Positions 8,979 to 18,218 of a stretch of DNA of 64,000 nt are shown one piece after another (position 1 is the stretch's first letter; each line of letters starts with the position of its first letter). Made by a program: the position numbers and the translations under genes. Origin of the DNA: Pedobacter cryoconitis. Lineage in GTDB: Bacteria > Bacteroidota > Bacteroidia > Sphingobacteriales > Sphingobacteriaceae. The notes beneath the pieces were generated by a model that had not been told where the DNA came from, searched no databases, and was given only the letters and a program-made list of their open reading frames with translations. The stretch covers positions 248,001 to 312,000 of the forward strand of contig NZ_JACHCC010000001.1 in assembly GCF_014207135.1 (NCBI RefSeq). Direction: 5' to 3'.

Positions 8979-10253
8979 ATGAAAAGAAAGTTGATTATTG
9001 GAGAACGAATAATGTATGTAGATGCATTAACACCTGTCAATGTTGTTTTTACTGCAAAAATCAGTGGAACCATTGATCCGGATATTTTACGCGCCGCACT
9101 TTTGAAAATACAAAAAAAACATCCGTTGTTACGGATGAGTATTGATGATCAACAAAAGGGAGGACCTTATTTTCTTTTAAATGAAAACATAAGAGAGATT
9201 CCGGTACGTATGGTCGGGCGTGAAAGTGATGAAGACTGGCTAACCGAAGCCAGATCAGAATTGGATCAACTTTTTGACGGGAAAGATGAACCGCTGGCCA
9301 GAATAGTCTGGTTGAAATCAGCTGGAGTATCCGAATTATTATGGGTACTCCCACATTGTATCTGCGATGGCTCTACTTTAGTAGCATTGATGCAGGAAAT
9401 GTTATTGCTGCTTGATGAACCGGATACTGAACTTGTTCCTTATGCAACCTTCAATTCTGTCAAAGAACTGCTGCCTTCTTCTTTTTCTGCCTCATCGGCT
9501 AAAATTTTTAAGGCGCGTATGTTCTCCCTGCTGGGGAATGTGTTTTTTTATTTTAAACCCAGTCGGCGGAAGGTGGCAGCAGGTAATAATTATTTCCTGC
9601 ACTGGAGACTCAATCAGGAAGAAACGGCTAAACTTATTGAACTCAGCAAAGCGGAAAAAACTACAGTGCATGCTACATTGTGTATTGCGTTTATGAATGC
9701 CTTTCAGCAAGTGATGGGCGCGCGCGCGCATGGAAAAGTAATTTGTCCGGTCGATATCAGGCGGTTCATCCCTGAAATTAAAAATGATACGATGTTTGCT
9801 TTTGCACCGATAGTAGAACTGGATACTGATATGAAAGCCGATATAGATTTCTGGACAAGAGCAAGGACATTAAAAACCGAGCTGACGACTAAAGTAGAGG
9901 CCTTGAAAGTAGAAGAATTATTGTGGATGAGTGAATATTTTCATGCGGTGGCCAATAAAATGATCCGGTTTTTAAAAGCGACTGATGGTACACATGATGT
10001 GACACTTTCCAATATGGGTAAACTCAGAATCCCGGAGACTTACAAGTCGTTTGTGGTGGATCATATCTGTAGTCCGACTGTAGCTTTTCCATGGCGTAAT
10101 CCAAATACACTGGTTACCAGTACTTTTAAAGATCAGATGGATTTTACTTTACAGTCTAACGATACCTTTATGACAGAAGAGGAAGCCGCCCTGATTAAAA
10201 CAAAAGCAATGAACTTAATATTTGATGATTTAAAACAATTATCCGTTGCCTGA
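8979..10253 (+). CDS. Condensation-fold acyltransferase (PapA/WS-like), copy 2
   Basis: A 424-residue paralogue of the preceding gene, with a near-identical start (MKRKL..GER) and the same overall plan. The active-site motif reads P-H-C-I-C-D-G at 125-131: the first His of the usual HHxxxDG is replaced by Pro, while the catalytic second His126 and the structural Asp130 remain. It is therefore probably active, perhaps with a different acceptor. The gene begins 4 nt after copy 1 and overlaps the next gene by 8 nt. The two copies mirror the two glycosyltransferases upstream, suggesting two acylation steps. Confidence 0.78.
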   Translation: MKRKLIIGERIMYVDALTPVNVVFTAKISGTIDPDILRAALLKIQKKHPLLRMSIDDQQKGGPYFLLNENIREIPVRMVGRESDEDWLTEARSELDQLFDGKDEPLARIVWLKSAGVSELLWVLPHCICDGSTLVALMQEMLLLLDEPDTELVPYATFNSVKELLPSSFSASSAKIFKARMFSLLGNVFFYFKPSRRKVAAGNNYFLHWRLNQEETAKLIELSKAEKTTVHATLCIAFMNAFQQVMGARAHGKVICPVDIRRFIPEIKNDTMFAFAPIVELDTDMKADIDFWTRARTLKTELTTKVEALKVEELLWMSEYFHAVANKMIRFLKATDGTHDVTLSNMGKLRIPETYKSFVVDHICSPTVAFPWRNPNTLVTSTFKDQMDFTLQSNDTFMTEEEAALIKTKAMNLIFDDLKQLSVA

Positions 10254-10767
10254 TATGCTGACCACGACACTGAAAGAAAAGGAAGTTACATTAAAACGTT
10301 TTCTACGTAAAAACTTATTGTATTATATCGTCCCGAATGTTGTATTCAATACCATTATTCCTTATTTCAGTTTTACAGACCGGAATGCTGTCCATTTGTT
10401 TGCAGGTGAACAAAATCTGGCGAGGTTTATTTTGCCGATGGCATTTTTCCTGCCCTTTATAATCACTTTTGATATTTTAAAAAAAACAATAACCTTATCA
10501 GAAAAGGGACATTCAGAAATCATTCTGGCAGAGGATGTGAAAAAGAATAAATTTATTTTTAAAATGGCTGCGATCAATGGTTTTTGTACAGTTTTATTTG
10601 TCTTTTTAGTGATGCTGGGTTTACACTTTGGTTTGCCGCAGCTGTATAATTATAACGGAACTTTACTGGCGGTACTGTTGGGGCTGACCGCCGGAATATT
10701 TTCAGTTCTGTTCACTTATATGCCAATCAGAAAACTAAAAAAATATCATCTGACATACAGAGATTAA
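10246..10767 (+). CDS. Small four-helix membrane protein of the PKS operon
   Basis: A 173-residue protein that I do not recognise by family. It has about four hydrophobic segments, near residues 25-45, 58-80, 103-128 and 133-158, joined by short basic loops, and no signal peptide or known motif. Its start overlaps the second acyltransferase by 8 nt, so it is the last gene of the polyketide operon. It may anchor the enzymes or help move the product to the membrane, but that is only context. The 3' end overlaps the convergent GNAT gene by 4 nt. Confidence 0.7.
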   Translation: MPDMLTTTLKEKEVTLKRFLRKNLLYYIVPNVVFNTIIPYFSFTDRNAVHLFAGEQNLARFILPMAFFLPFIITFDILKKTITLSEKGHSEIILAEDVKKNKFIFKMAAINGFCTVLFVFLVMLGLHFGLPQLYNYNGTLLAVLLGLTAGIFSVLFTYMPIRKLKKYHLTYRD

Positions 10768-11198
10768 TATGAGATCATATCCATATCAAATATTTTCTGC
10801 TCTTTGGTCTGAATAAAACCTGCTTTCAAATAAAACTGGTGTGACCCTGTTCTTTTAGTCTGGCATCTTACCCTTAGTTTACCAACCTTTTTGGCTATTG
10901 CCCATTCTTTGACCAGTTCAATTAATTTCTTTCCGGTTTGCAGGTTACGATAGTTCTCATCCACAACCAGTCCTCCGATTTCTACAAAAGGAAGGGATTC
11001 TAATCTTAAAGCATAGAAACCATGAATCCAGCCAATAATTGTCTCTTCTGTGATAGCAACAAAAGCACAATGATCAGTATGCGCTATCATGTCCTTAATT
11101 CTGGTTTCCGTCTCTGAAAGGGAAGAAGAGTAACCCAGCTGCCCGGATAATCTGTTTATATCCGCTGCATCCTCAGTCTCTAAAATTCTAAAATGCAT
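10764..11198 (-). CDS. GNAT family N-acetyltransferase
   Basis: A 144-residue single-domain GNAT. It shows the beta-strand 4 / pyrophosphate loop signature (VDENYRNLQTGKKL) that binds acetyl-CoA, and a late FYLKAGF motif typical of the family's C-terminus. The substrate cannot be told. It is convergent with the polyketide operon (4-nt overlap) and lies 24 nt downstream of the Lrp-like regulator on the same strand, so the two may be co-transcribed. Confidence 0.85.
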   Translation of the reverse strand: MHFRILETEDAADINRLSGQLGYSSSLSETETRIKDMIAHTDHCAFVAITEETIIGWIHGFYALRLESLPFVEIGGLVVDENYRNLQTGKKLIELVKEWAIAKKVGKLRVRCQTKRTGSHQFYLKAGFIQTKEQKIFDMDMISY

Positions 11199-11222
11199 GT
11201 TATGATTGTTTTTAAATGATGT

Positions 11223-11687
11223 CTATAGTGGATAAGCTGTTTCACTTTTGGTTTCTGATAAAACGAAAAAGCTCTGTACAGTACTGATATTTGGGAGGGT
11301 TGCTAGTTTATTTCTTAAAAATAAGTGGTAGGTATCCATATCACTGGTCGCAATACGAAGGATAAAATCAAAAGCCCCGGTCATTTGAAAACACTCCATG
11401 ACTTCGTTGAATTTTGCTACTTCACGCTCGAATTCATTTAATGAATCGGCTGTATGTTCTTTTAACAATACCTGCGAAAAAGCAATCAGGCTTCTATTGA
11501 TCTTTTGTCTGTCCAGAATTGCCACAACCCGTTTAATATACCCTCTTTCTTTCAGTTTTCTGATTCTGTCATGGACTGTTGCAATTGATTTACGCAATTT
11601 AAAAGCCAGTTCTTTATTCGTTAACGTGGCATCTCTCTGTAAGATCCGTAAAATTTCCAGATCAATGGGGTCTAATTCTTCACTCAT
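11223..11687 (-). CDS. Lrp/AsnC family transcriptional regulator
   Basis: A 154-residue regulator of usual Lrp/AsnC length. The N-terminal winged helix-turn-helix (about residues 5-60) opens with LDPIDLEILRIL and includes the recognition helix SIATVHDRIRKL. The C-terminal RAM ligand-binding domain contains the family's MTGAFDF turn. It is divergent from a cysteine-synthase-fold gene with 187 nt between the two starts. Control of that gene by an amino acid ligand is therefore likely, though I found no clear operator. Confidence 0.9.
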   Translation of the reverse strand: MSEELDPIDLEILRILQRDATLTNKELAFKLRKSIATVHDRIRKLKERGYIKRVVAILDRQKINRSLIAFSQVLLKEHTADSLNEFEREVAKFNEVMECFQMTGAFDFILRIATSDMDTYHLFLRNKLATLPNISTVQSFFVLSETKSETAYPL

Positions 11688-11874
11688 CTTAAATGGGGTA
11701 ATTGGGTTATGAAAAAACGCTTGTTGTATTACTGTATGTGCCTCTTGAAATGAAAATAAATAAACTTATTCATGACTTTTCTGTAAAATTTCCGGAATTA
11801 AAGATATGTATTGTTATTATAAATCACAGTATGGAGTTTTACCGAAATATAGGGTAAAATAAATAACATAAATT

Positions 11875-12927
11875 ATGATCTTGAGTACGAAAGAAGTAAA
11901 TGGTCTGACCACAGATCTTGAAAAGAAATTCGAGCATTTATGGCATCTGGTAGGTAATACGCCAATGCTGGAATTACATTATACTTATAAGGGCAAAACG
12001 GGAAAAATATATGTTAAATGCGAACACTATAATCTTACCGGAAGTATAAAAGACCGGATCGCATTATTCACGCTATATCATGCCTATAAAAACTGTATGA
12101 TTAAACCTGGTGATGAGATTATCGAAGCAACCAGTGGTAATACTGGAATTGCTTTCGCTGCTATCGGTAAAGCCATGGGGCATCCTGTTAAGATTATTAT
12201 GCCCAATTGGCTGAGTAAAGAGCGGATTGATATTATTAAGAGTCTGGGTGCAGAAGTTATACTGATCAGTAAAGAACAGGGGGGATTTCTGGGGAGTATT
12301 AAGCTGGCTGAATCCATGGCTCTGGAAAATGAAAATATATTTTTGCCCCGTCAGTTTGAAAATGTAGATAATCCGGGAGCACATCAGGAAACTACTGGTG
12401 TTGAAATCTGGGAGCAACTCAGACTGAATAATTTAATTCCCGATGCTTTTGTGGCCGGGGTAGGGACCGGAGGAACAATTATGGGGGTAGGCCGTTATTT
12501 ACGGAGTCAGAATCCGTCTATTAAGATCCATCCACTGGAACCTGCGGAATCGCCAACATTAACAACAGGATACAAGGTCGGGAGTCATAGGATACAGGGT
12601 ATTTCTGATGAATTTATTCCTGAAATTGTTAAACTCAATGAAATGGACCAGGTTCTTCAGGCAAATGATGGTGATTCAATTTTAATGGCGCAGAAATTAG
12701 GTCGTCAGTTAGGACTGGCTGTAGGAATATCATCAGGAGCAAATGTGATTGGTGCGATTAAATTACAACAGGAACTGGGAATGGACAGCTGTGTAGTAAC
12801 CATATTCTCTGATAGTAATAAAAAGTACCTGAGTACTGATCTGATGCGGGAAGAACCTGTTAAGGATGGTTATTTAACACCAGATACTGAATTCATTGAC
12901 TACCATCCGATATGCCGTCTGAAATAA
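11875..12927 (+). CDS. PLP-dependent cysteine synthase/cystathionine beta-synthase family enzyme
   Basis: A 350-residue fold-type II PLP enzyme. Lys59 in L-T-G-S-I-K-D-R is the Schiff-base lysine. The TSGNTG loop that holds the substrate carboxylate, the phosphate-binding GVGTGGT loop and a C-terminal SSGANVIGA motif are all present. The catalytic core matches O-acetylserine sulfhydrylase, but the protein has about 25 extra N-terminal residues and a C-terminal extension. Cysteine synthase or a related beta-replacement or beta-elimination enzyme fits. A divergent Lrp-type regulator suggests amino-acid-responsive expression. The exact reaction is uncertain. Confidence 0.85.
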   Translation: MILSTKEVNGLTTDLEKKFEHLWHLVGNTPMLELHYTYKGKTGKIYVKCEHYNLTGSIKDRIALFTLYHAYKNCMIKPGDEIIEATSGNTGIAFAAIGKAMGHPVKIIMPNWLSKERIDIIKSLGAEVILISKEQGGFLGSIKLAESMALENENIFLPRQFENVDNPGAHQETTGVEIWEQLRLNNLIPDAFVAGVGTGGTIMGVGRYLRSQNPSIKIHPLEPAESPTLTTGYKVGSHRIQGISDEFIPEIVKLNEMDQVLQANDGDSILMAQKLGRQLGLAVGISSGANVIGAIKLQQELGMDSCVVTIFSDSNKKYLSTDLMREEPVKDGYLTPDTEFIDYHPICRLK

Positions 12928-12978
12928 GATTATCCTTATGCTAAGAAAAATCAACCAAACCACTTATAAATTCAATTC

Positions 12979-13425
12979 ATGAGAAAACTAATTTTATTAA
13001 CCACAGTAATTCTATTTACCCTGGCAGCGAAAAGTCAGATCTTAAAACCAGTGACCTGGAGTTATGCCGCAAAGCGGACCAGTAAAACCGAAGGTGTAAT
13101 TTTTATTAAAGCAACCATCGAAAGTGGCTGGCATATTTATTCGCAAAACATAAAAGAAGGCGGACCGGTTAAAACTACCTTCATCTTTCCAGCTGCCAAA
13201 GATTATACTTTAAACGGGAAGACTATTGAACCTAAAGCTGTCCACCGCTTTGAGGATACTTTTAAAATGGATGTCAGTTTTTTTGAAGGCAGTGTAATCT
13301 TTCAGCAAAAAATAACTTTAAAAGGGTCAAAGGCACTGGTTAAAGGAACAGTCGAATTTATGACCTGTAATGACAGGCAATGCCTTCCACCAGAACAGGT
13401 AGAATTTAGTGTTTTAGTAAAATAG
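12979..13425 (+). CDS. DsbD N-terminal-domain-like periplasmic protein
   Basis: A 148-residue exported protein with a signal peptide (about residues 1-18). The mature part is an immunoglobulin-like DsbD-alpha domain ending in M-T-C-N-D-R-Q-C, with the redox cysteine pair at 130 and 135. In E. coli this domain is the N-terminal part of DsbD; here it is a separate gene 7 nt before the membrane/thioredoxin part. It should take electrons from the membrane domain and pass them to periplasmic disulfide substrates. Confidence 0.87.
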   Translation: MRKLILLTTVILFTLAAKSQILKPVTWSYAAKRTSKTEGVIFIKATIESGWHIYSQNIKEGGPVKTTFIFPAAKDYTLNGKTIEPKAVHRFEDTFKMDVSFFEGSVIFQQKITLKGSKALVKGTVEFMTCNDRQCLPPEQVEFSVLVK

Positions 13426-13432
13426 AGGGATA

Positions 13433-15109
13433 ATGTACTTGAAAATATTTAAGCTTAGCCTCAAAATATTTGTTTTCGGCTTACTGACACTTTTATGGAC
13501 TCAACAATATACTTTTGCACAGCAAAAAACAGATACTTCGGGGGCTGATGGGTTAGTGTTTACTGCGGTTAGTGACACACCAGTCAATCCGGTTGTTAAG
13601 GAAAAAACAGCTTTAGTTAAGACATTGAAATCTAAAGACCCGGTACAGAAACCGGTTCCGGTTAAAGAACAACAATCATTGTGGGGTGTTTTTATTGCAG
13701 GTTTTGTCGGTGGACTCGCTGCGTTACTGATGCCCTGTATCTTTCCTATGCTCCCATTGACGGTAAGTTTTTTTACTAAAGGCTCAGAAAAAGGGAAAGC
13801 ATTCAGAAGAGCAGCACTCTATGGGGCTTTTATTATTCTGATTTATGTATTACTGGGGCTGCTGGTTACTATTTTATTCGGTGCAGATGCATTAAACAGC
13901 TTGTCAACCAATGGCCTGTTCAATCTGCTGTTTTTCTTACTGCTAATAGTCTTTGGGATTTCTTTTCTGGGTGCGTTTGAAATTACACTCCCTTCTTCCT
14001 GGGTAAATAAGATGGATGCAAACTCTGATAAAGGAGGAATTGCAGGGCTCTTTTTTATGGCTGGTACGCTTGCCCTGGTTTCTTTTTCCTGTACCGGGCC
14101 GATTATAGGAACATTATTAGTACAGGCTGCAACCAGTGGGGCACTTTTGGGGCCTGCTGTAGGCATGTTTGGTTTTTCTTTTGCGCTGGCAATTCCTTTT
14201 GCTTTGTTTGCACTTTTTCCATCAGCTTTAAATGCACTTCCTAAATCAGGAGGCTGGTTGAACAGTGTAAAAGTAGTCCTGGGTTTCCTGGAACTGGCTT
14301 TTGCTTTGAAGTTTCTGAGTAATGTAGATCTGGCCTATCATTGGGAGTGGTTCGACAGAGAGATCTTTCTGGTGTTATGGATTGTGATTTTCGGTCTGAT
14401 GGGGCTGTATCTTTTAGGTAAACTGAAATTCTCACATGACAGCGAGCTAAAGTATATCTCTGTTCCAAGATTGTTAATGGCAGTTATTGTTTTGTCATTT
14501 ACGATTTATATGATCCCAGGTTTATGGGGGGCGCCACTTAAATCAGTTTCTGCTTTTCTACCTCCTCAGCAAACCCAGGATTTTGACCTGTATACGCCAA
14601 CTTTAGGTACTGGTCATTCAAATACTGTAAAACCATCACCTGGAGCACACAAATATGCCGCGTTATTTCATGCACCTTTGAATCTGGATGTGTTTTTTGA
14701 TTATAATGAAGGAGTAGCTTATGCTAAACAAGTCAATAAACCAGTAATGATCGATTTTACTGGTCATGCCTGTGTGAATTGCAGAAAGATGGAAGCGAAT
14801 GTCTGGTCGGATAAAGAAGTCTATAAAATGATCAGCGAAGATTATGTACTGATCCAACTTTATGTAGATGATAAAACTGAACTCGCTGACAAGGATATAG
14901 TCACTACTCCGGAAGGAAAATTACTGAATACGATTGGCAAAAAGTGGAGCTATTTACAAGCTTCAAAGTTTCAGGCTAACTCCCAGCCATTTTATGTATT
15001 GCTTAATCCTGCATCAGAAGAACAGTTAGTCGCACCGGGGGGAGCAGATTATGAAGTATCTCACTACCTGGATTTTCTAAAAAAGGGATTGAAATCCTAT
15101 CATAAATAA
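13433..15109 (+). CDS. dsbD: Thiol:disulfide interchange protein DsbD (membrane and thioredoxin domains)
   Basis: A 558-residue protein. After a signal-like segment and a linker comes a DsbD-beta/CcdA membrane domain of about eight helices, with the two transfer cysteines Cys102 (M-P-C-I-F-P-M) and Cys220 (F-S-C-T-G-P). A C-terminal periplasmic thioredoxin-like domain has the C-V-N-C pair at 447 and 450. It moves electrons from cytoplasmic thioredoxin to the periplasm. The usual N-terminal alpha domain is supplied by the gene 7 nt upstream. A strong terminator follows 13 nt after the stop. Confidence 0.92.
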   Translation: MYLKIFKLSLKIFVFGLLTLLWTQQYTFAQQKTDTSGADGLVFTAVSDTPVNPVVKEKTALVKTLKSKDPVQKPVPVKEQQSLWGVFIAGFVGGLAALLMPCIFPMLPLTVSFFTKGSEKGKAFRRAALYGAFIILIYVLLGLLVTILFGADALNSLSTNGLFNLLFFLLLIVFGISFLGAFEITLPSSWVNKMDANSDKGGIAGLFFMAGTLALVSFSCTGPIIGTLLVQAATSGALLGPAVGMFGFSFALAIPFALFALFPSALNALPKSGGWLNSVKVVLGFLELAFALKFLSNVDLAYHWEWFDREIFLVLWIVIFGLMGLYLLGKLKFSHDSELKYISVPRLLMAVIVLSFTIYMIPGLWGAPLKSVSAFLPPQQTQDFDLYTPTLGTGHSNTVKPSPGAHKYAALFHAPLNLDVFFDYNEGVAYAKQVNKPVMIDFTGHACVNCRKMEANVWSDKEVYKMISEDYVLIQLYVDDKTELADKDIVTTPEGKLLNTIGKKWSYLQASKFQANSQPFYVLLNPASEEQLVAPGGADYEVSHYLDFLKKGLKSYHK

Positions 15110-15122
15110 GAAGTTTTATTAT

Positions 15123-15150
15123 AAAAGGCCGGCATTTTGCCGGCCTTTTT
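15123..15150. terminator. Rho-independent terminator after dsbD
   Basis: A perfect 12-bp stem (15123-15134 with 15138-15149, core GGCCGGC) closes a 3-nt loop and runs into T residues on the plus strand and an A/T flank on the minus strand. It ends the dsbD transcript and can also serve the convergent GH18 gene. Confidence 0.93.
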
Positions 15151-15179
15151 AGTCTTCCATTTAAAACATCCAAATTTGT

Positions 15180-16214
15180 TTATAAATGTGGGTTCATGAT
15201 TTGAATAGCTTGACGGGAACTGTTAAAAACAGGTGTGTGGTTATAATCCCTGCTCATTCTGTAAGCACCCACACCACCAGTTTTATTAGTTTTAGCCCAT
15301 CCGGCAATATTCCATAACCACTTCGTTGCTTTTGCATCTCCGCCTGGTGTATCTTCAGATCCGTTTGGATATTTAAATTCATCTCCATTCGTGAGCACAA
15401 TCAATTTGGTTTTATCAAACATATTCAGCAAGGGGGTAAGGTCTGCTGTAGTACTTCCTCCCCAGCGACGGCTTCCGCCTACATAAGATTGAAAATTAAC
15501 ATAAGTGTAGTTACTTTTAAATGGAGTATAAATCGTATTGTAACCTAAACTGCCACCAGCAACATCGACATCTGTGTCGTAGATAAATATTGGTTTCTGT
15601 CCTGCTTTGGTCAGATTACCTGTAAGTGCGTTCGGGCCAAAATATTTTGCAACTGATTGAAGTACTGCTTTGGCATTACTTGCTGGTGCATCACCACCAA
15701 AAGTACCGGTTTCAATATCTACATCAATTCCGTCCCAGCCCATACCCGTGATAAACTTATCATACATAGCTTTAGCCCAGTGGTCGTAGGTACTTGCCGA
15801 TGACAGGCTGGTTTTTTGTGTAGTTGTGGTATCTTTCGCGGAGCCGTCATAGAAAGCATCGTTTCCGGGAAATGTACAGGTCAGAATTTTTGTTCCCTTA
15901 GCCTGAAGTGTTTTCCAGTGTGAAGCATCCTTGTCCCATCCGGCAAAGGCGATAACAATATCTACGCTATCTGGTACATTCAGCATAGAAGTGGCTGCAG
16001 CGGGGTCATTACCATCTGCTACCAGGTAACCAAGATAGATCTGGTGAGCACTGCTTTTATAGGCAAGAAGGTTTTTAAGATAATCTGCATCTGATTTAGT
16101 ACCACCGCCGGAGCCAGTCCCATCAGTTATTTTTTTACAGGAAGAGAAGAAAATGGTGGAGATGACAAGGATAAGTAATCCCTTGCCCAGGTTGATAAAA
16201 GGTTTTGTTTTCAT
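15180..16214 (-). CDS. GH18 family endoglycosidase-like lipoprotein
   Basis: A 344-residue secreted protein. A signal peptide ends in a lipobox (F-S-S-C) with Cys26 as the lipidation site, followed by a Gly/Thr-rich tether. The GH18 catalytic signature D-G-I-D-V-D-I-E spans 161-168, with Glu168 the expected acid/base and the adjacent Asp166 needed for substrate-assisted catalysis. The single compact TIM-barrel and its length resemble endo-beta-N-acetylglucosaminidases of the EndoF/EndoH kind more than large chitinases. It probably works on the cell surface. It is a single gene with terminators on both sides and no SusC/SusD partner in view. Confidence 0.87.
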   Translation of the reverse strand: MKTKPFINLGKGLLILVISTIFFSSCKKITDGTGSGGGTKSDADYLKNLLAYKSSAHQIYLGYLVADGNDPAAATSMLNVPDSVDIVIAFAGWDKDASHWKTLQAKGTKILTCTFPGNDAFYDGSAKDTTTTQKTSLSSASTYDHWAKAMYDKFITGMGWDGIDVDIETGTFGGDAPASNAKAVLQSVAKYFGPNALTGNLTKAGQKPIFIYDTDVDVAGGSLGYNTIYTPFKSNYTYVNFQSYVGGSRRWGGSTTADLTPLLNMFDKTKLIVLTNGDEFKYPNGSEDTPGGDAKATKWLWNIAGWAKTNKTGGVGAYRMSRDYNHTPVFNSSRQAIQIMNPHL

Positions 16215-16264
16215 AGTTGATCATTAAGTTTATATTGGTTGCTTTGTCAGGAAGACTTTGAGCT

Positions 16265-16291
16265 AAAACAATTTAGTATTGTAATTGTTTT
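16265..16291 (-). terminator. Possible AT-rich hairpin terminator
   Basis: A perfect 9-bp inverted repeat (16265-16273 with 16283-16291) and a 9-nt loop lie between the VIT1-like gene and the GH18 gene on the minus strand. The stem is AT-rich and the following T-run is short, so it could be a weak terminator or simply AT-rich spacer. Confidence 0.35.
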
Positions 16292-16326
16292 TGATACAAA
16301 TATTTGATCTTTAATGTGTTAAGGTG

Positions 16327-17019
16327 CTATGAAATTAATTTGGCAATAGTGAATGCGGCGGCAGCGGCAATAAGTCCGATAGCGGTGACTTTAATGGCTC
16401 CTTTGAAAGGGGGCTGACCAGTGACTTTGCTCTTAAAATAGCCGAAAATAAACAAACAGAAAGTAGTGATTATTGCCGATAGTAATAAACCATTATGTGG
16501 TTCTGAAGTTATAAAATAGGCTGATAAGGGGAGTAGCCCACCAATACAATAAGCAATACCAATTGTCAGGGCACTATTTCTTGCCCTGTTGCTGTCAGGC
16601 TCTTCCAGGCCTAATTCAAATTTCATCATGAAATCTACCCATTTGGTTTTGTCCTTAGCTAGTTGATTTGCCAGTATCGTTTGCCCCTGTTCGTCAATTC
16701 CATAATCAGCGAAGATCTCTTTGACTTCCCTGATTTCTTCCTCTCTGAAATTTTCAACTTCATTGTACTCTCTGATTTTTTCACTTTGATAATGTTCCTG
16801 TTCAGTTTTACCAGCTAAATAGCCGCCCAGTCCCATCGCAATACAACCAGCCACAATTTCAGCCAAACCTGCAGTAATAATTATAGAATTATGCTGTACA
16901 GCGCCGCTCAGGCCCGCTGCAAGTGCAAATGGAACAGTCAAGCCATCACTCATTCCAATAACAATATCAGAAATGAATGCCGAACTTTTCAGATGTTTTT
17001 CTTGATGTGTATGATTCAA
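16327..17019 (-). CDS. VIT1/CCC1 family transporter
   Basis: A 230-residue membrane protein of the CCC1/VIT1 family of iron and manganese transporters. It has about five membrane helices. The first pair is separated from the rest by a charged, Glu-rich cytoplasmic stretch (about residues 75-130) that corresponds to the metal-binding domain of the family. The opening IVIGMSDGLTVPFALAAGL is typical. It should move Fe2+ or Mn2+ out of the cytoplasm. It lies 22 nt downstream of alkC on the same strand, so the two may share a transcript. Confidence 0.88.
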   Translation of the reverse strand: MNHTHQEKHLKSSAFISDIVIGMSDGLTVPFALAAGLSGAVQHNSIIITAGLAEIVAGCIAMGLGGYLAGKTEQEHYQSEKIREYNEVENFREEEIREVKEIFADYGIDEQGQTILANQLAKDKTKWVDFMMKFELGLEEPDSNRARNSALTIGIAYCIGGLLPLSAYFITSEPHNGLLLSAIITTFCLFIFGYFKSKVTGQPPFKGAIKVTAIGLIAAAAAFTIAKLIS

Positions 17020-17041
17020 AATCCTGAGCTTTTAGTATTGA

Positions 17042-18142
17042 TTAGATTGCTAATTCAAAGCTCGTTATTTTTTTTTCTAAACCATTGAGAATAACAGATA
17101 TTTGATGCTGTCCCGGGTAAAATTTTCTGGTTGTAATGATTTTGAAACTTTGTTTTCTGTGGATGACAACGCTTTCATTTGCCTGATAATCACGTTCACT
17201 GATTTTGAAAACTTTTTTGGAAGACTGACCGTTTAGCCGTTTATAGTAAATAGCATATTCCATGCGTATTTTTTGTATGGAAGGAGAGGTGTTTTTTACA
17301 GTCAGTGTAAATTCTATGCTGTTTCCGATGGTCACGGTCGGAGTTAGTATTTCAAAATTATTCAGTTCAATCTGTGTACTTTCCAGTCCATAATAGGCCA
17401 GGATCTCCGGATGGCCTTGTTTTAACAGGCTGCGGCAGCCATGTTTAATAATTGCATCCGTTTCTTTGCTAAGTCCTTTCCAGCTGGTGGCGATAGTTAT
17501 GACAATTTCAGGATAATCTTTTGAAATATCATTCAGGTGATTAGCTACGCTTTTGCGAACCCATTCTGAAGGATCATTTTTTAAGTTTTCCAGAATAGCG
17601 AGTGTTGTGCCGGGAACTTTTTTTAGTGTAGGGACAGCCATTGCCCAGGGTAATCTTGGTCTGCTGCCTTCGCTGGCAAGGCGTCTTACCTGATAACTTT
17701 CATGAGTTGACCATTTTCCCATCTGCATCATCATCTGGTTATGGTACTTAGCCAAAAAAGGCCTGACAGCGAATTCACAGGTTATAAATTGAGTGATATA
17801 TTCAATTGCCTTTACTGAAGTCTCGTAATCCTCAAGACCAAAGGTTTCGATATAATCAGGGAAAAATATATAAGCCAGTTTATCATCTCCTGCATCATTC
17901 TTTCTGAGCTGGTCAATCAGCAGGAACAAATAGCGAACAGCCTCGGGGTAGTCAGAAGGAAGAAACTCATGCAAAACCAGTGTCGTATGATGCATCCTTT
18001 GTTTGAGCTCCATCTGCTGGAATTCCTCAACATAGATTTGACTGATAAATTGATTTTTGTTGAACGAAGCATCGAGTTGATGCATACTGTCAGTCAGGCT
18101 TTCATAAAAATTTGGGGAATATATATCTTTCAGCAGGCTCAT
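17042..18142 (-). CDS. alkC: AlkC-type DNA alkylation repair glycosylase
   Basis: A 366-residue HEAT-repeat DNA glycosylase of the AlkC type, which excises alkylated bases such as 3-methyladenine without flipping them. The helical repeats contain the family segment R-R-L-A-S-E-G near 152-158 followed by R-P-R-L-P-W-A. A C-terminal Ig-like beta domain (about 261-366) is the hallmark that separates AlkC from AlkD. The frame is open up to 18418, but that part only mirrors the aldo/keto reductase gene and crosses its terminator, so the ATG at 18142 is chosen. Confidence 0.85.
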   Translation of the reverse strand: MSLLKDIYSPNFYESLTDSMHQLDASFNKNQFISQIYVEEFQQMELKQRMHHTTLVLHEFLPSDYPEAVRYLFLLIDQLRKNDAGDDKLAYIFFPDYIETFGLEDYETSVKAIEYITQFITCEFAVRPFLAKYHNQMMMQMGKWSTHESYQVRRLASEGSRPRLPWAMAVPTLKKVPGTTLAILENLKNDPSEWVRKSVANHLNDISKDYPEIVITIATSWKGLSKETDAIIKHGCRSLLKQGHPEILAYYGLESTQIELNNFEILTPTVTIGNSIEFTLTVKNTSPSIQKIRMEYAIYYKRLNGQSSKKVFKISERDYQANESVVIHRKQSFKIITTRKFYPGQHQISVILNGLEKKITSFELAI

Positions 18143-18182
18143 TAACAATTGCGGATTTTTGGTGTATCCGGTAAATATAATA

Positions 18183-18210
18183 AAAACGGCCCTGTTTAAC
18201 CGGCCGTTTT
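18183..18210 (-). terminator. Rho-independent terminator after the aldo/keto reductase gene
   Basis: Inverted repeat of 9 bp (18183-18191 with 18202-18210, core ACGGCC/GGCCGT) with a T-rich tail when read on the minus strand. It lies between the aldo/keto reductase stop and the alkC start, and supports treating alkC as separately started. Confidence 0.8.
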
Positions 18211-18218
18211 CTGAGTGC

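Noticed and set aside
9718..9730. Alternating GC run (GCGCGCGCGC) in an AT-rich gene
   Set aside because: It lies in frame inside the second acyltransferase and encodes ordinary residues (G-A-R-A-H-G); too short to call a repeat element.
11800..11820. TTCCGGAA palindrome between the Lrp and cysteine-synthase-like genes as an operator
   Set aside because: Only 8 bp and not like the Lrp consensus; not distinguishable from chance.
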